Positions 1 to 6,758 of a stretch of DNA of 11,514 nt are shown in pieces; within the stretch, counting starts at the first letter, position 1; each line of letters starts with the position of its first letter. Source of the DNA: an uncultured Woeseiaceae bacterium (GTDB lineage Bacteria; Pseudomonadota; Gammaproteobacteria; Steroidobacterales; Woeseiaceae); NCBI GenBank assembly GCA_945787435.1, contig CALZHX010000380.1, positions 1 to 11,514 of the forward strand, written 5' to 3'. The position numbers were made by a program, and so were the translations under genes. Below the pieces are notes generated by a model that saw nothing but the letters and a program-made list of their open reading frames with translations, had not been told where the DNA came from and did not search any database.

Positions 1-1
1 G

Positions 2-148
2 GGTCTTACTTTTCGGCCGATCGCGGACACCGCAAAGGACATGATCGCGAATCTCGATGGCCTTGCCGTTCCGGAAAGGCGGCCGGCAGGGTTCGACCCG
101 GACACCGAAGCTGCGCTGTTAAAGAAGTGGCACGCAGAGCAGGGCTAG
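2..148 (+). CDS. C-terminal end of an SDR-type NAD-dependent epimerase/dehydratase (partial)
   Basis: Only the last 48 codons lie in the window; the frame is open from base 2 to TAG at 146-148. The tail begins GLTFRPIADTAKDMIA and ends ALLKKWHAEQG. A terminal block of the type FRPLADT...(about 20 residues)...E-x-x-L-L-x-x-W-H is familiar to me from the C-terminus of extended SDR (NAD-dependent epimerase/dehydratase) reductases. This is a recognition of the tail only. The Rossmann fold, the GxxGxxG motif and the YxxxK catalytic pair would lie upstream and cannot be checked. The next open frame (lipoprotein stub) starts 17 bp downstream on the same strand, so co-transcription is possible. Confidence 0.55.
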   Translation, partial: GLTFRPIADTAKDMIANLDGLAVPERRPAGFDPDTEAALLKKWHAEQG

Positions 149-165
149 TAACCTGGTAAACCATT

Positions 166-345
166 GTGCGAATCAAATTTGGATACATCCTTTTGTTCCT
201 TGCAACCGTGTCGGCTTGTGGAGGCGGTGGTAGTTCTGCACCCCCGGTTCCGCCCCCAACGGCATCAGCATTGGAGCTATTTGATTCGCTCTGGGCCGAC
301 TTCGATCGCAACTATTCATTTTTTGTGTTGTCGTGGCTGAAGTAG
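166..345 (+). pseudogene. Truncated lipoprotein, N-terminal stub of an S41-type peptidase
   Basis: A 59-codon frame runs from GTG at 166 to TAG at 343-345. Residues 1-18 form a short lipoprotein signal peptide: basic start (VRIK), hydrophobic core, and lipobox VSAC with Cys18. A Gly/Ser/Pro-rich linker follows, then LFDSLWADFDRNYSFF at residues 38-53. That block resembles the region just after the signal peptide of secreted S41 (C-terminal-processing/tricorn-like) peptidases, where it is normally followed by a long PDZ and protease domain. Here the frame ends six residues later, and the next gene begins inside it at 333. I therefore read it as the 5' remnant of a much larger gene whose body was removed. 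No clear ribosome binding site precedes the GTG. It could instead be a genuine small lipoprotein. Confidence 0.5.
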
Positions 346-1505
346 GAGCAGCAATATCAACCAGTGCGCCTGGGCGCCGGTACGATATTGATGCGTTGCG
401 CGTGTTCGCATTTGGGTTGTTGATATTCTTCCATGTAGGCATGTTCTACGTGCTCGATTGGGGCTGGCACGTTAAGTCGACCTACCAGTCAGAATGGCTA
501 CAGTATCCGATGATGTTTACCAACCAGTGGCGCATGCCGCTGCTGTTCCTGATCTCGGGTCTGGCCGTGAGTTTTATATGGGGCAAGTATTCAACAGGTC
601 AGTTCGCCCTGCGACGTACCTTGCGTTTGTTGGTCCCTTTATTATTCGGTATGGCGTTTATCGTCTCCGCGCAGTGCTACTACGAGGCACTGAATAAGGA
701 AATTATCGAGCCAGGGTATCTGACTTTCATGGGCCAATACCTGACTTTCCGGGATTTTCCGGGCGAAGCGTGGGCCGGCGAGGAGCAGATACACTGGACC
801 TGGAATCACCTTTGGTACCTGCCGTACCTGCTGCTGTACACGCTGTTGCTGATTCCTGTTGGTAAATTCATTGACGGTCCTGGTAAGGCTGTCCGGCGCG
901 GGTTTCAGAATCTGCGTGGCATCTGGATAGTCCTCGTTCCAATCGTGCCAACGATGATCTTCTACAATCTCCTTATTCCCCAATACTCGAATTTCACTCG
1001 CGCCCTGATCGACGACTGGTACGCCCATGCCCTTTACGGCACCGTGTTTTTCTATGGCTATCTTATTGGCCGGGACGACGGTTTCTGGGCGGAACTGACC
1101 CGCATGCGAAGAACGACTCTCTTTCTTGCGGTGACAAGCTTCGCAATCTATGTGATCAAGCGAGAGTACTTTTCTTTTGATACATCGGGCTGGCAGTTTC
1201 AGGCCAATGGCATTGTTGATCAGCTCAACGGCTGGCTTTGGATAATGACGGTGTTGGGATGGGGTCACTACTGGCTCAATAAGCCGATGAAGTGGTTGCC
1301 GTATGCGACGGAGGCCGTCTATCCATGGTACATATTGCACCAGACGATCATTGTGGTCATCGGCTTCAATCTTTCGAGGTTGCAGTTGGGGCCGGTTCTT
1401 GAGCCTATGCTGGTGCTGCTCGCGACCGTCGGCGGATGTTTGCTGCTACATGAATTCGTTATTCGCAGGTCCAGGTTCTTGCGTCCGTTTTTTGGACTTA
1501 AATAG
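333..1505 (+). CDS. Integral-membrane acyltransferase, AT3 (acyltransferase_3) family
   Basis: This 390-residue protein has about ten hydrophobic helices, the usual size and topology of acyltransferase-3 proteins, which transfer acyl groups from the cytoplasm to surface or periplasmic glycans (OafA, OpgC/MdoC and relatives). The N-terminal motif is Arg23, ten residues, His34 (in ALRVFAFGLLIFFHVGMFY), matching the R-X10-H signature of the family's first helix. The opening YDIDALR and the WHLWYLPYL-like segment (residues about 165-173) are also typical. The acceptor is unknown. The GTG at 333 is the only reasonable start after the upstream stop in this frame, but it has no visible Shine-Dalgarno sequence and lies inside the preceding stub, so the true start is uncertain by a few codons. 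The gene is convergent with the channel gene at 1574-2326. Confidence 0.85.
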   Translation: MAEVGAAISTSAPGRRYDIDALRVFAFGLLIFFHVGMFYVLDWGWHVKSTYQSEWLQYPMMFTNQWRMPLLFLISGLAVSFIWGKYSTGQFALRRTLRLLVPLLFGMAFIVSAQCYYEALNKEIIEPGYLTFMGQYLTFRDFPGEAWAGEEQIHWTWNHLWYLPYLLLYTLLLIPVGKFIDGPGKAVRRGFQNLRGIWIVLVPIVPTMIFYNLLIPQYSNFTRALIDDWYAHALYGTVFFYGYLIGRDDGFWAELTRMRRTTLFLAVTSFAIYVIKREYFSFDTSGWQFQANGIVDQLNGWLWIMTVLGWGHYWLNKPMKWLPYATEAVYPWYILHQTIIVVIGFNLSRLQLGPVLEPMLVLLATVGGCLLLHEFVIRRSRFLRPFFGLK

Positions 1506-1570
1506 CGCTGTTGAATGGTTTAGTGATTCCCCTTCACAATGCCAGGCATGGTTGCTGCGCTAGTCGAACG

Positions 1571-1590
1571 CTGCTAGCTGCTAGCTGCTG
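1571..1590. repeat. Heptanucleotide tandem repeat (CTGCTAG)
   Basis: Two full copies of CTGCTAG plus a partial third copy (CTGCTG) run from 1571 to 1590. The repeat covers the last codons and the stop codon of the minus-strand channel gene. Because the unit is not a multiple of three, slippage here would change the C-terminus of that protein. It is short enough to be chance. Confidence 0.5.
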
Positions 1591-2326
1591 TGTCTGGTTC
1601 TCGCCGCAGCCGCTCCAGTTGCCGCTCACGCACCGTACCCCAGGCAGGCATTATCACCGGCAGGAGCATATACGCCCAGCCCGGGACCGTCAGCGGATGG
1701 CGAGGAGCGAACAGTCCCATGAGAATCGCGAGGCCGCCGACGCCGGCGAGTATTAACCAGGTGCCGATCTCAGTCCGCGTTACATGGCGTTCCACGACAT
1801 CAAGACGCAGGTCGTTGCGCATGGCCCACGCGCGCACGTAGAGCAACAGCACTACAAGGCACAGCGCGACGAAGCCGATACTGTAGATCGTGAAGATGCC
1901 ATACAGCTCGTCGACGGAGTTTATGTTGGCGTCGACCTCAAGCCGCCGGTCGGTGATCCACGCGACGAAGATCGAGGTAACGTATTTCATTGGGTAGACA
2001 TAGCACAACATAACGAATACCAGGACGAAGCTGAGGACCATTGACGGAAAGTCCTCGAGGCCGTAATGCCGGCTCCAGTTCCAGTGGCCATACCAGAACA
2101 GGAAAAGCAGGGCGCAGGAGAGGCCGAAGGCGGGGATGCCCTGTACCGCGAACCAGAGTTCCTCGTAGGTGGACGGTACCGAATCGATCGACACTACCAG
2201 TAGAGTCAGGGCGAATGCGAAGGCCGCGTCGGTGAAGGTCTCGGTTCGCGTCATGGCTATGCCGCGCAGCCTGAAGCCCTCCTTGACCGGCAAATCACGC
2301 AGGGCGTCGTCGCTCATTCCTGGCAT
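1574..2326 (-). CDS. TMEM175-family (DUF1211) membrane protein, probable potassium channel
   Basis: This 250-residue membrane protein has about six hydrophobic segments, as in bacterial TMEM175 proteins (usually near 200 residues), which assemble as potassium-permeable channels. The signature RxxxFSD of the first helix is present as RTETFTD (Arg27, Phe31, Asp33), followed by AAFAFALTLLVVSID, the typical helix-1 continuation. The extra length is an N-terminal leader of about 24 residues and a basic tail. Start choice: ATG at 2326 opens the frame; an in-frame ATG at 2317 (MSDDALRDLP) is equally plausible, and neither has a well-spaced ribosome site. The gene faces the acyltransferase across 68 bp with no convincing terminator and diverges from the small gene at 2524. 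Family assignment is fairly sure; ion selectivity is inferred. Confidence 0.8.
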   Translation of the reverse strand: MPGMSDDALRDLPVKEGFRLRGIAMTRTETFTDAAFAFALTLLVVSIDSVPSTYEELWFAVQGIPAFGLSCALLFLFWYGHWNWSRHYGLEDFPSMVLSFVLVFVMLCYVYPMKYVTSIFVAWITDRRLEVDANINSVDELYGIFTIYSIGFVALCLVVLLLYVRAWAMRNDLRLDVVERHVTRTEIGTWLILAGVGGLAILMGLFAPRHPLTVPGWAYMLLPVIMPAWGTVRERQLERLRREPDTAASS

Positions 2327-2441
2327 CGTGCGCTCATTATCGATGGACCAGCTGCCATTCTACCCGCAGTAGGCACGACATGCAGGATATGCCCGCCGGT
2401 AGAGAATCCGCTCCCGACCCGGGTTTAAGTACATGCCAGAA

Positions 2442-2469
2442 TTGACTGCGTCGTACGACATGCAAAAAT
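2442..2469 (+). promoter_or_regulatory. Sigma70-like promoter with a palindrome in the spacer
   Basis: TTGACT (2442-2447) is a 5/6 match to a -35 box and AAAAAT (2464-2469) a 4/6 match to a -10 box, separated by 16 bp. The perfect 10-bp palindrome GTCGTACGAC (2450-2459) sits within the spacer, where a repressor or a spacer-binding activator could act. The element lies 54 bp upstream of the ATG at 2524. Two related stretches, ACATGCCAGAATTGACTG (2431-2448) and ACATGCAAAAATGACTG (2458-2474), overlap it as an imperfect direct repeat 27 bp apart. Promoter activity is inferred only from sequence. Confidence 0.35.
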
Positions 2470-2523
2470 GACTGTGAGGAGGATTACTCACCGCATGTCT
2501 GACTTCGGCCAAAGGAGCACGTC

Positions 2524-2757
2524 ATGACAAGCAATTATTCCGATGTCATTGTTCATATCGACGAGACGCTACCGTCGGACCAGTTGAAGATCCTTGAGGA
2601 TCATATTTTCAAGATTGGTGGCGTCATGACCGCACATAACCGAGATGACAGACCTCATTGTATTTTGGTTACGTACGATCCTGACCGGGTGCAAGCCCAC
2701 GATATTCTCGTCAAAGTCCGGACAGAAGGAGTTCATGCCGAATTGGTAGGTCTCTGA
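2524..2757 (+). CDS. Small heavy-metal-associated-domain-like protein without the CXXC motif
   Basis: A 77-residue soluble protein starts at ATG 2524 with a strong ribosome site (AAAGGAG at 2511-2517, 6-base spacer). The predicted order is strand (SDVIVHID), helix (SDQLKILEDHIFKIGG), two strands (VMTAHNR and HCILVTYDP), helix (AHDILVKVRTEG) and final strand (VHAELVGL). This is the beta-alpha-beta-beta-alpha-beta ferredoxin-like fold of the HMA domain. The usual metal-binding CXXC loop between strand 1 and helix 1 is absent (DETLPSDQ instead), so copper-type binding as in classical HMA proteins is unlikely. I recall similar short proteins ending HAELVGL in gammaproteobacteria, without an assigned function. 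It is monocistronic by position. Confidence 0.8.
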   Translation: MTSNYSDVIVHIDETLPSDQLKILEDHIFKIGGVMTAHNRDDRPHCILVTYDPDRVQAHDILVKVRTEGVHAELVGL

Positions 2758-2801
2758 CGCCGAATCGCGCATGAATCAGAACACAGAACGGCGCGTCCAC
2801 G

Positions 2802-2851
2802 GCAGAGCAACTCTGCGCATGGGCTAATCGCCCGGGCGGACGGTTTTCCGT
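2802..2851. terminator. Hairpin cluster between convergent genes
   Basis: Between the stop of the small + gene (2757) and the stop of the - gene (2867) lie three close inverted repeats: GCAGAG-CAA-CTCTGC (2802-2816), the self-complementary CGCCCGGGCG (2829-2838), and ACGG-TTTT-CCGT (2840-2851). Their position fits transcription end sites for both genes. None is followed by a clear U-tract, so intrinsic termination is uncertain. Confidence 0.3.
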
Positions 2852-2866
2852 TGTAAGGACTGAGAG

Positions 2867-3190
2867 TCAGGCAGTGCGACTGTGTTTCCTGAGTACCTCG
2901 AAGACCTTCGCGTTCGGGCAGAAATCGTTACCGTCATCTTTCTTGCCCTGTAGCCATCGTTCACAGACGGACTCGCTCGCACAACTTCGACAGCGCTGCC
3001 GAACCTCTTTCATGATGGTCGGAATTTCGCCACTCGTGGCAATCTCGGGATCGAGCCCGACGGACTCGAGCATCGCCTGCATTCTTCGCTCCGAGTTGAC
3101 CGCTAAATATCGCCTGAACCCGAAGAACATAGCAGCCGCGATGCCTACCATCGCCATGGCAGCGACGACCTGAATGATTGACTCGTTCAT
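2867..3190 (-). CDS. Membrane-anchored DUF6455-family protein
   Basis: This 107-residue protein has one N-terminal transmembrane helix (residues about 5-25) followed by a short soluble domain. The domain carries four cysteines in the pattern CRSC (67, 70), Cys76 followed by ERWL, and FCPNA (Cys91). This C-x2-C-x5-C-x3-WL...FCPNA signature is what I know from DUF6455, a small domain of unknown function that could bind a metal through the cysteines. Start choice: ATG at 3190 is preceded by AAGGAGG with a 6-base spacer; the longer frame opening at TTG 3208 would place its first codons over that ribosome site and is rejected. The domain faces the cytoplasm if the helix is a reverse anchor, or the periplasm if it is a signal anchor; the flanking RR after the helix suggests the cytoplasm. 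Confidence 0.8.
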   Translation of the reverse strand: MNESIIQVVAAMAMVGIAAAMFFGFRRYLAVNSERRMQAMLESVGLDPEIATSGEIPTIMKEVRQRCRSCASESVCERWLQGKKDDGNDFCPNAKVFEVLRKHSRTA

Positions 3191-3418
3191 GATTCGCCTC
3201 CTTCCCAACTATAGACCCGGGAGCGAAGCTATGATCTACGTAAATACCGATGTTCCTGGTAACGGCCACGCCACTGCAAGAGCGGGGGCTGATCTGGTCA
3301 GGGTGATTTTCAGATCCGTTCGCCTGATATGATGTCGATCGTCTGCTAATGGCCCGAAGCGGTCTTTTAAGACAATGCTCCGATATGCAATGTAGTCTTT
3401 CGCTTTTGCACGCGACCA

Positions 3419-3940
3419 ATGATTAGGTGCCACTTGAGGTCATACCAGTACGCTGCTTACGGTTCCAATTTGCATCCAGTTCGTTTAAGAAAAAGAGCGC
3501 CTTCCGCAAGATTGTTGGGCACGTGCCTATTACCTGGCTACGTGCTCAAATTTGACAAGGTTGGCTGGAAAGATGGCTCCGGAAAGTGCAACGTTGTTCC
3601 TGGTGCGCAAGGCGTTTACTTAGCGATATTCCAGATCCGAGAAAGTGAGCGATCGAAGCTGGATAGGTGCGAGGGTCTTGGCCAAGGATACAATAGCATC
3701 AGGTTTGAAGCGGAGGGATTCGGTGAGTGCTCATCGTATATCGCGGATTCAAGTGCTGTTGACCAATCTCTTCGGCCAATGGATTGGTACAAAGAAATGG
3801 TGCTGCTGGGCAGCCTCGCTAACAAATTTCCGAGCCACTATGTACAGGCGATAGATTCCGTCTCTGTGATTAGAGATCCCGATGAAAAGAGGGCACGCCA
3901 ACAATGGGAAATTGTTGAGGAACTGCGCAATGGAATCTGA
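3419..3940 (+). CDS. Gamma-glutamylcyclotransferase-like protein
   Basis: A 173-residue protein of the gamma-glutamylcyclotransferase (GGCT/AIG2) fold. Such enzymes release 5-oxoproline from gamma-glutamyl amino acids or peptides. The substrate-binding motif YGSNL is at residues 14-18 (within YAAYGSNLHPVRL), the conserved KDGSGKCN follows near residues 51-58, and the acidic catalytic residue is Glu85 in LDRCEGLGQGY. Start is uncertain: ATG 3419 is taken, but it lacks a clear ribosome site and leaves ten residues before the usual first strand; TTG 3434 is an alternative. The gene overlaps the next one by 11 bp. Family assignment is good; substrate unknown. The preceding 228 bp hold no gene. 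Confidence 0.8.
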   Translation: MIRCHLRSYQYAAYGSNLHPVRLRKRAPSARLLGTCLLPGYVLKFDKVGWKDGSGKCNVVPGAQGVYLAIFQIRESERSKLDRCEGLGQGYNSIRFEAEGFGECSSYIADSSAVDQSLRPMDWYKEMVLLGSLANKFPSHYVQAIDSVSVIRDPDEKRARQQWEIVEELRNGI

Positions 3941-4118
3941 AAATGTTATGCACATGCCTACCCATTGTCCGTGGAAGGGCCAGGCGAGCTACTACGATAT
4001 TGTCGTTGGAGATGAGGTGAATGAGGGCGCCGCCTGGTATTACTCCGAGCCGAAGCCAGCGGCAGCAGAAATATCTGGTCGTGTCGCATTCTGGCAGGGA
4101 ATAGCGGTATCAGAGTGA
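3930..4118 (+). CDS. Half-length DUF427 protein (N-terminally truncated)
   Basis: The 62-residue frame contains the C-terminal half of a DUF427 domain: THCPWKGQASYYDIVV (residues 11-26), AAWYYSEPKPAAAEISGRVAF (split here as residues 34-44 and 45-54), then the end. DUF427 proteins are normally 90-110 residues, with an upstream half carrying an EGNxYFP-type segment. I find no such segment in any frame of the overlapping upstream gene. ATG 3930 overlaps the end of the cyclotransferase gene and has GAGGAA at 3917-3922 with a 7-base spacer, so translation is plausible. It may be a remnant joined to the neighbour by a deletion, or a functional short form. The molecular function of DUF427 is unknown. 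Confidence 0.65.
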   Translation: MESENVMHMPTHCPWKGQASYYDIVVGDEVNEGAAWYYSEPKPAAAEISGRVAFWQGIAVSE

Positions 4119-4121
4119 TCG

Positions 4122-4721
4122 ATGAACATCGTATTTGACCTCGGTGGCGTTGTATTCAGGTGGCGACCGGAGAAAATTATTCGGCACGTCTTTCAAGACC
4201 CGAAAGAACAGGACCTGGTCAGGTCTGAGATTCTTGAACATGTTGACTGGGTAGAACTCGACAGGGGCACCATCACCCTGGATCAGGCAATAATCCGCGG
4301 CACATCAAGGACAGGCCTGCCTCGTGGGCGAGTCGAAAAGCTGTTCAAAGTGGTGCCCGAGTTCCTTACGCCCATTGAGGAAACGATACAACTGATCCGC
4401 GACATACACGGCTCCAACAACAGTTTGTTCGTACTTTCAAATATGCACGCTGCGTCGATCTCGTATCTTGAAGAGAGGCACAAGTTCTGGAATTTATTCG
4501 ACGGCATCGTTATTTCCAGTCGGATTCAAAAGGTCAAACCCGAGATCGAGATATACGAGCATTTGTTGACCACGCACGGGCTGAACGCTGCTGAAACTGT
4601 ATTCGTCGACGACCTGAGCGAAAACCTGGCTGCCGCATCCACGATTGGAATCCATACCATCAGGTTTATCGATGCTGACCAGTGCAGGCAGGATCTAATA
4701 AATCTCGGGTGCATTTGCTAG
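4122..4721 (+). CDS. HAD-family phosphatase, YihX-like
   Basis: A 199-residue HAD-superfamily hydrolase close in layout to E. coli YihX (a glucose-1-phosphate phosphatase). Motif I is FDLGGVVF with nucleophile Asp6 (the second Asp of DxD replaced by Gly, as in YihX, which has DLGN). A helical cap covers residues about 15-90. Motif II is VLSNMH (Ser106), motif III KPE (Lys139), and motif IV FVDDLSEN (Asp163, Asp164). All catalytic residues are present. It begins 3 bp after the DUF427 stop with a weak GAG ribosome site, so it is probably translated from the same message. The substrate is inferred only from family; other sugar phosphates or nucleotides are possible. Confidence 0.88.
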   Translation: MNIVFDLGGVVFRWRPEKIIRHVFQDPKEQDLVRSEILEHVDWVELDRGTITLDQAIIRGTSRTGLPRGRVEKLFKVVPEFLTPIEETIQLIRDIHGSNNSLFVLSNMHAASISYLEERHKFWNLFDGIVISSRIQKVKPEIEIYEHLLTTHGLNAAETVFVDDLSENLAAASTIGIHTIRFIDADQCRQDLINLGCIC

Positions 4722-4834
4722 TAGCTCGTGTCCTGCGCGTAAAAACTAGTCACCGAAGTTCGTGGCAGAAACAGCGGCAACTCTGCGGTCGATACGCATT
4801 GTCCACAGCCGGGCAACGGCGTAAGCATCTATTC

Positions 4835-6640
4835 ATGGGGCTCGTGTCGGAACTCAGGCGCCGCAACGTCCTTCGAATGGCGGCGCTTTACGCGGTCGCT
4901 GCCTGGCTAATAATGCAGGTGGCTGAGGTAGTGGTGACGCTCGCCGCTTTTCCGGAATGGTCCGGGCAGGTCGTCCTGGTACTGCTCGCCATCGGTTTTC
5001 CTATCGCCCTTGTCGTCTCCTGGTTTTACGAAATTACGCCGGAGGGCATCAGTCTTGAGAAAGACATCCACCCGGACGACTCTATCAGGCAGGTCACGGG
5101 ACGGCGTATAGACTTCATCGTGATTTCGCTATTGTCCGCTGCGGTCATTCTCTTCGCCTGGCACACGTGGTGGCCGTCCATGCTAGCGGATAAGTCCTTC
5201 GCTCCTGATGAGGCCATTAGTTCTATTGCTGTGCTGCCGTTGCGAAACCTTTCCAATGATCCGGCTCAAGAGTACTTCGTGGAGGGCATGCAGGATGCGC
5301 TAATTACTCGACTGTCCAGAATGACCGAGCTACGGGTGATATCGAAAACATCAACACACCGTTACGAAAAAACTGACAAATCAATTCCGGAAATCGCGCG
5401 CGAGCTGAATGTGGATGCCCTGATTGAAGGTTCCGTATTGCGCGATGCGAACCGGGTACGTATCACTGCGAAGCTAATTCGCGGCGCCGAGGACGAGCAT
5501 CTTTGGGCGAATAGCTACGATCGTGAGTTGGATCATGTGCTAACGCTGATCAATGAAATGTCAGTAGCCATTGCCGGCGAAGTAGAGGTCACCGTCAAGC
5601 AGCAGGAAGCTGAAGAATGGGCACAGAATATTTCCGCAAATCTGGAGGTACACGAGCTTGTTTTGCAGGGAAATTACTATTTTGAGCGGTTCAAGTTTGA
5701 TCAGAGTCTTCGCCATTATCAGCAGGCTGTTGATCTGGATGCCGAGTTCGCTCCCGCCCATGCGGGCGTGGCCGCTTCTTACCTACTCAAGGCATTTCTT
5801 GACTGGAATATGAGTTCCGATTTCATTCCCAAGGCTCGGGCAGCCGCTTTGAAAGCTATCAGCCTTGATGGTAATTCTGCGGAGGGGTATTCAAGCCTTG
5901 GCTTCATACAGTTGTACTTTGATTGGGATTGGGACGAGGCGAAGACGAGTTTGTCCAGAGCATTGGAGCTAAGCCCCAATGACGTTCACATCCGGCACGC
6001 ATATGCTGATTACCTGATGGTGATGGGGGACTTGAAAGAAAGCCTGAACCAGGTGGAACTCGGCCACTTGTACGATCCGTTCTCTCCTATGGCGGGCATA
6101 GTTCTGGGTTTTCACAGAATTCTGGCGCGGCAATACGATGAAGTCATCGAAGAGGTCCGCAAGACAATTGCGGAAGAGCCGGATTCGATAGTGGGTTTTC
6201 CGTATTACGCCCATGACTTGTGGCACAAGGGCATGCATGAGCAGGCTCTTGCCGATTTTAAGAGGACATGGGGCAGCGATGAAGAGCTTCTGCAGGCGAT
6301 GAACAGGGGTTTTTCAGAATCAGGTTACACAGGAGCAATTCATTCTCTCGCAAATGCGTTGGCCCATCGCAGTCTTGAGTTTCAAGACAACGTGACACTT
6401 GCCATGCTCTATGCCCGTGCAGGTGAGCCCGGACCGGCAATGGAGTCGCTGGAGAAGGCGTATCAGAATCGCCAGCCTCAAATTCTGCACATAAGGGCAA
6501 TGCCGGACTTTGATGAACTACGCTCTGCTCCGGAGTTTCAAGATCTGCTTAGGCGAATTGGTTTTCCCGAAGCATCCCTGCAGCAGGCTTTCTCGAACGG
6601 GCTAGTCGGCGTAACCCGTCAGCTAAGACCCTTGAGCTGA
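4835..6640 (+). CDS. Three-TM protein with TolB-like domain and TPR repeats
   Basis: A 601-residue protein. Residues 1-12 (MGLVSELRRRNV) precede TM1 (about 13-37); TM2 is about 45-66 and TM3 about 92-110. A domain at about 128-250 begins SSIAVLPLRNLSNDPAQEYF and continues with LITRLSRMTELRVIS and EGSVLRDANRVRIT, the pattern seen in TolB N-terminal/FlgO-like domains and in CadC-like regulators. From about residue 272 to 560 there are degenerate TPR helices, for example LRHYQQAVDLDAEFAPAHA. The family usually occurs with an optional DNA-binding or adenylate-cyclase head; here only the membrane segment precedes the domain, so direct transcription regulation is not supported. The frame is open from 4682, but the family-like start is ATG 4835. 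The ribosome site is weak. Confidence 0.8.
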   Translation: MGLVSELRRRNVLRMAALYAVAAWLIMQVAEVVVTLAAFPEWSGQVVLVLLAIGFPIALVVSWFYEITPEGISLEKDIHPDDSIRQVTGRRIDFIVISLLSAAVILFAWHTWWPSMLADKSFAPDEAISSIAVLPLRNLSNDPAQEYFVEGMQDALITRLSRMTELRVISKTSTHRYEKTDKSIPEIARELNVDALIEGSVLRDANRVRITAKLIRGAEDEHLWANSYDRELDHVLTLINEMSVAIAGEVEVTVKQQEAEEWAQNISANLEVHELVLQGNYYFERFKFDQSLRHYQQAVDLDAEFAPAHAGVAASYLLKAFLDWNMSSDFIPKARAAALKAISLDGNSAEGYSSLGFIQLYFDWDWDEAKTSLSRALELSPNDVHIRHAYADYLMVMGDLKESLNQVELGHLYDPFSPMAGIVLGFHRILARQYDEVIEEVRKTIAEEPDSIVGFPYYAHDLWHKGMHEQALADFKRTWGSDEELLQAMNRGFSESGYTGAIHSLANALAHRSLEFQDNVTLAMLYARAGEPGPAMESLEKAYQNRQPQILHIRAMPDFDELRSAPEFQDLLRRIGFPEASLQQAFSNGLVGVTRQLRPLS

Positions 6641-6648
6641 ATTTCCAA

Positions 6649-6686
6649 CGGAGTGTCTGACATAGCCTGCTACTGTGTGACATCCG
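6649..6686 (+). terminator. Imperfect hairpin after the TPR gene
   Basis: Nine bases after the TPR stop the sequence can fold as CGGA/TCCG, TGTC/GACA, ACA/TGT and TAG/CTA around a CCTG loop, interrupted by small bulges and one internal loop. It lacks a following U-run, so it is a weak candidate for termination or 3'-end protection. The rest of 6641-6758 shows no gene. Confidence 0.25.
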
Positions 6687-6758
6687 GGCGATCTCGGCAA
6701 CCGCACTCAATCTCGACCAGCGCCTGCAGCATTTGTTCTAAAGGTGGATAATGAGGTC

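Noticed and set aside
642..1340. Long minus-strand open frame (232 codons) opposite the acyltransferase
   Set aside because: It lies wholly within the acyltransferase coding region in the opposite direction, shows no recognisable domain or membrane pattern, and has no ribosome site; it is a shadow frame.
1541..1560. ATGCCAGGCAT palindrome as a terminator after the acyltransferase
   Set aside because: The stem is only 5 bp with a 1-base loop and no U-run, so it does not support a terminator call.
3291..3316. Inverted repeat GATCTG...CAGATC in the 3191-3418 gap
   Set aside because: A 6-bp stem over a 14-base loop with no nearby promoter match is expected by chance.
2961..3419. Minus-strand frame overlapping the DUF6455 gene
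   Set aside because: The DUF6455 frame carries the Cys signature and an AAGGAGG-preceded start; this frame has none of these and is a shadow.
3191..4721. Integron-cassette-like array of small genes
   Set aside because: The genes overlap or abut by a few bases, leaving no room for attC sites, and I see no attC-type core sequence or integrase.
6653..6683. Short direct repeat GTGTCTGACAT / GTGTGACAT
   Set aside because: It is short and imperfect and is better explained as the two arms of the imperfect hairpin recorded at 6649-6686.
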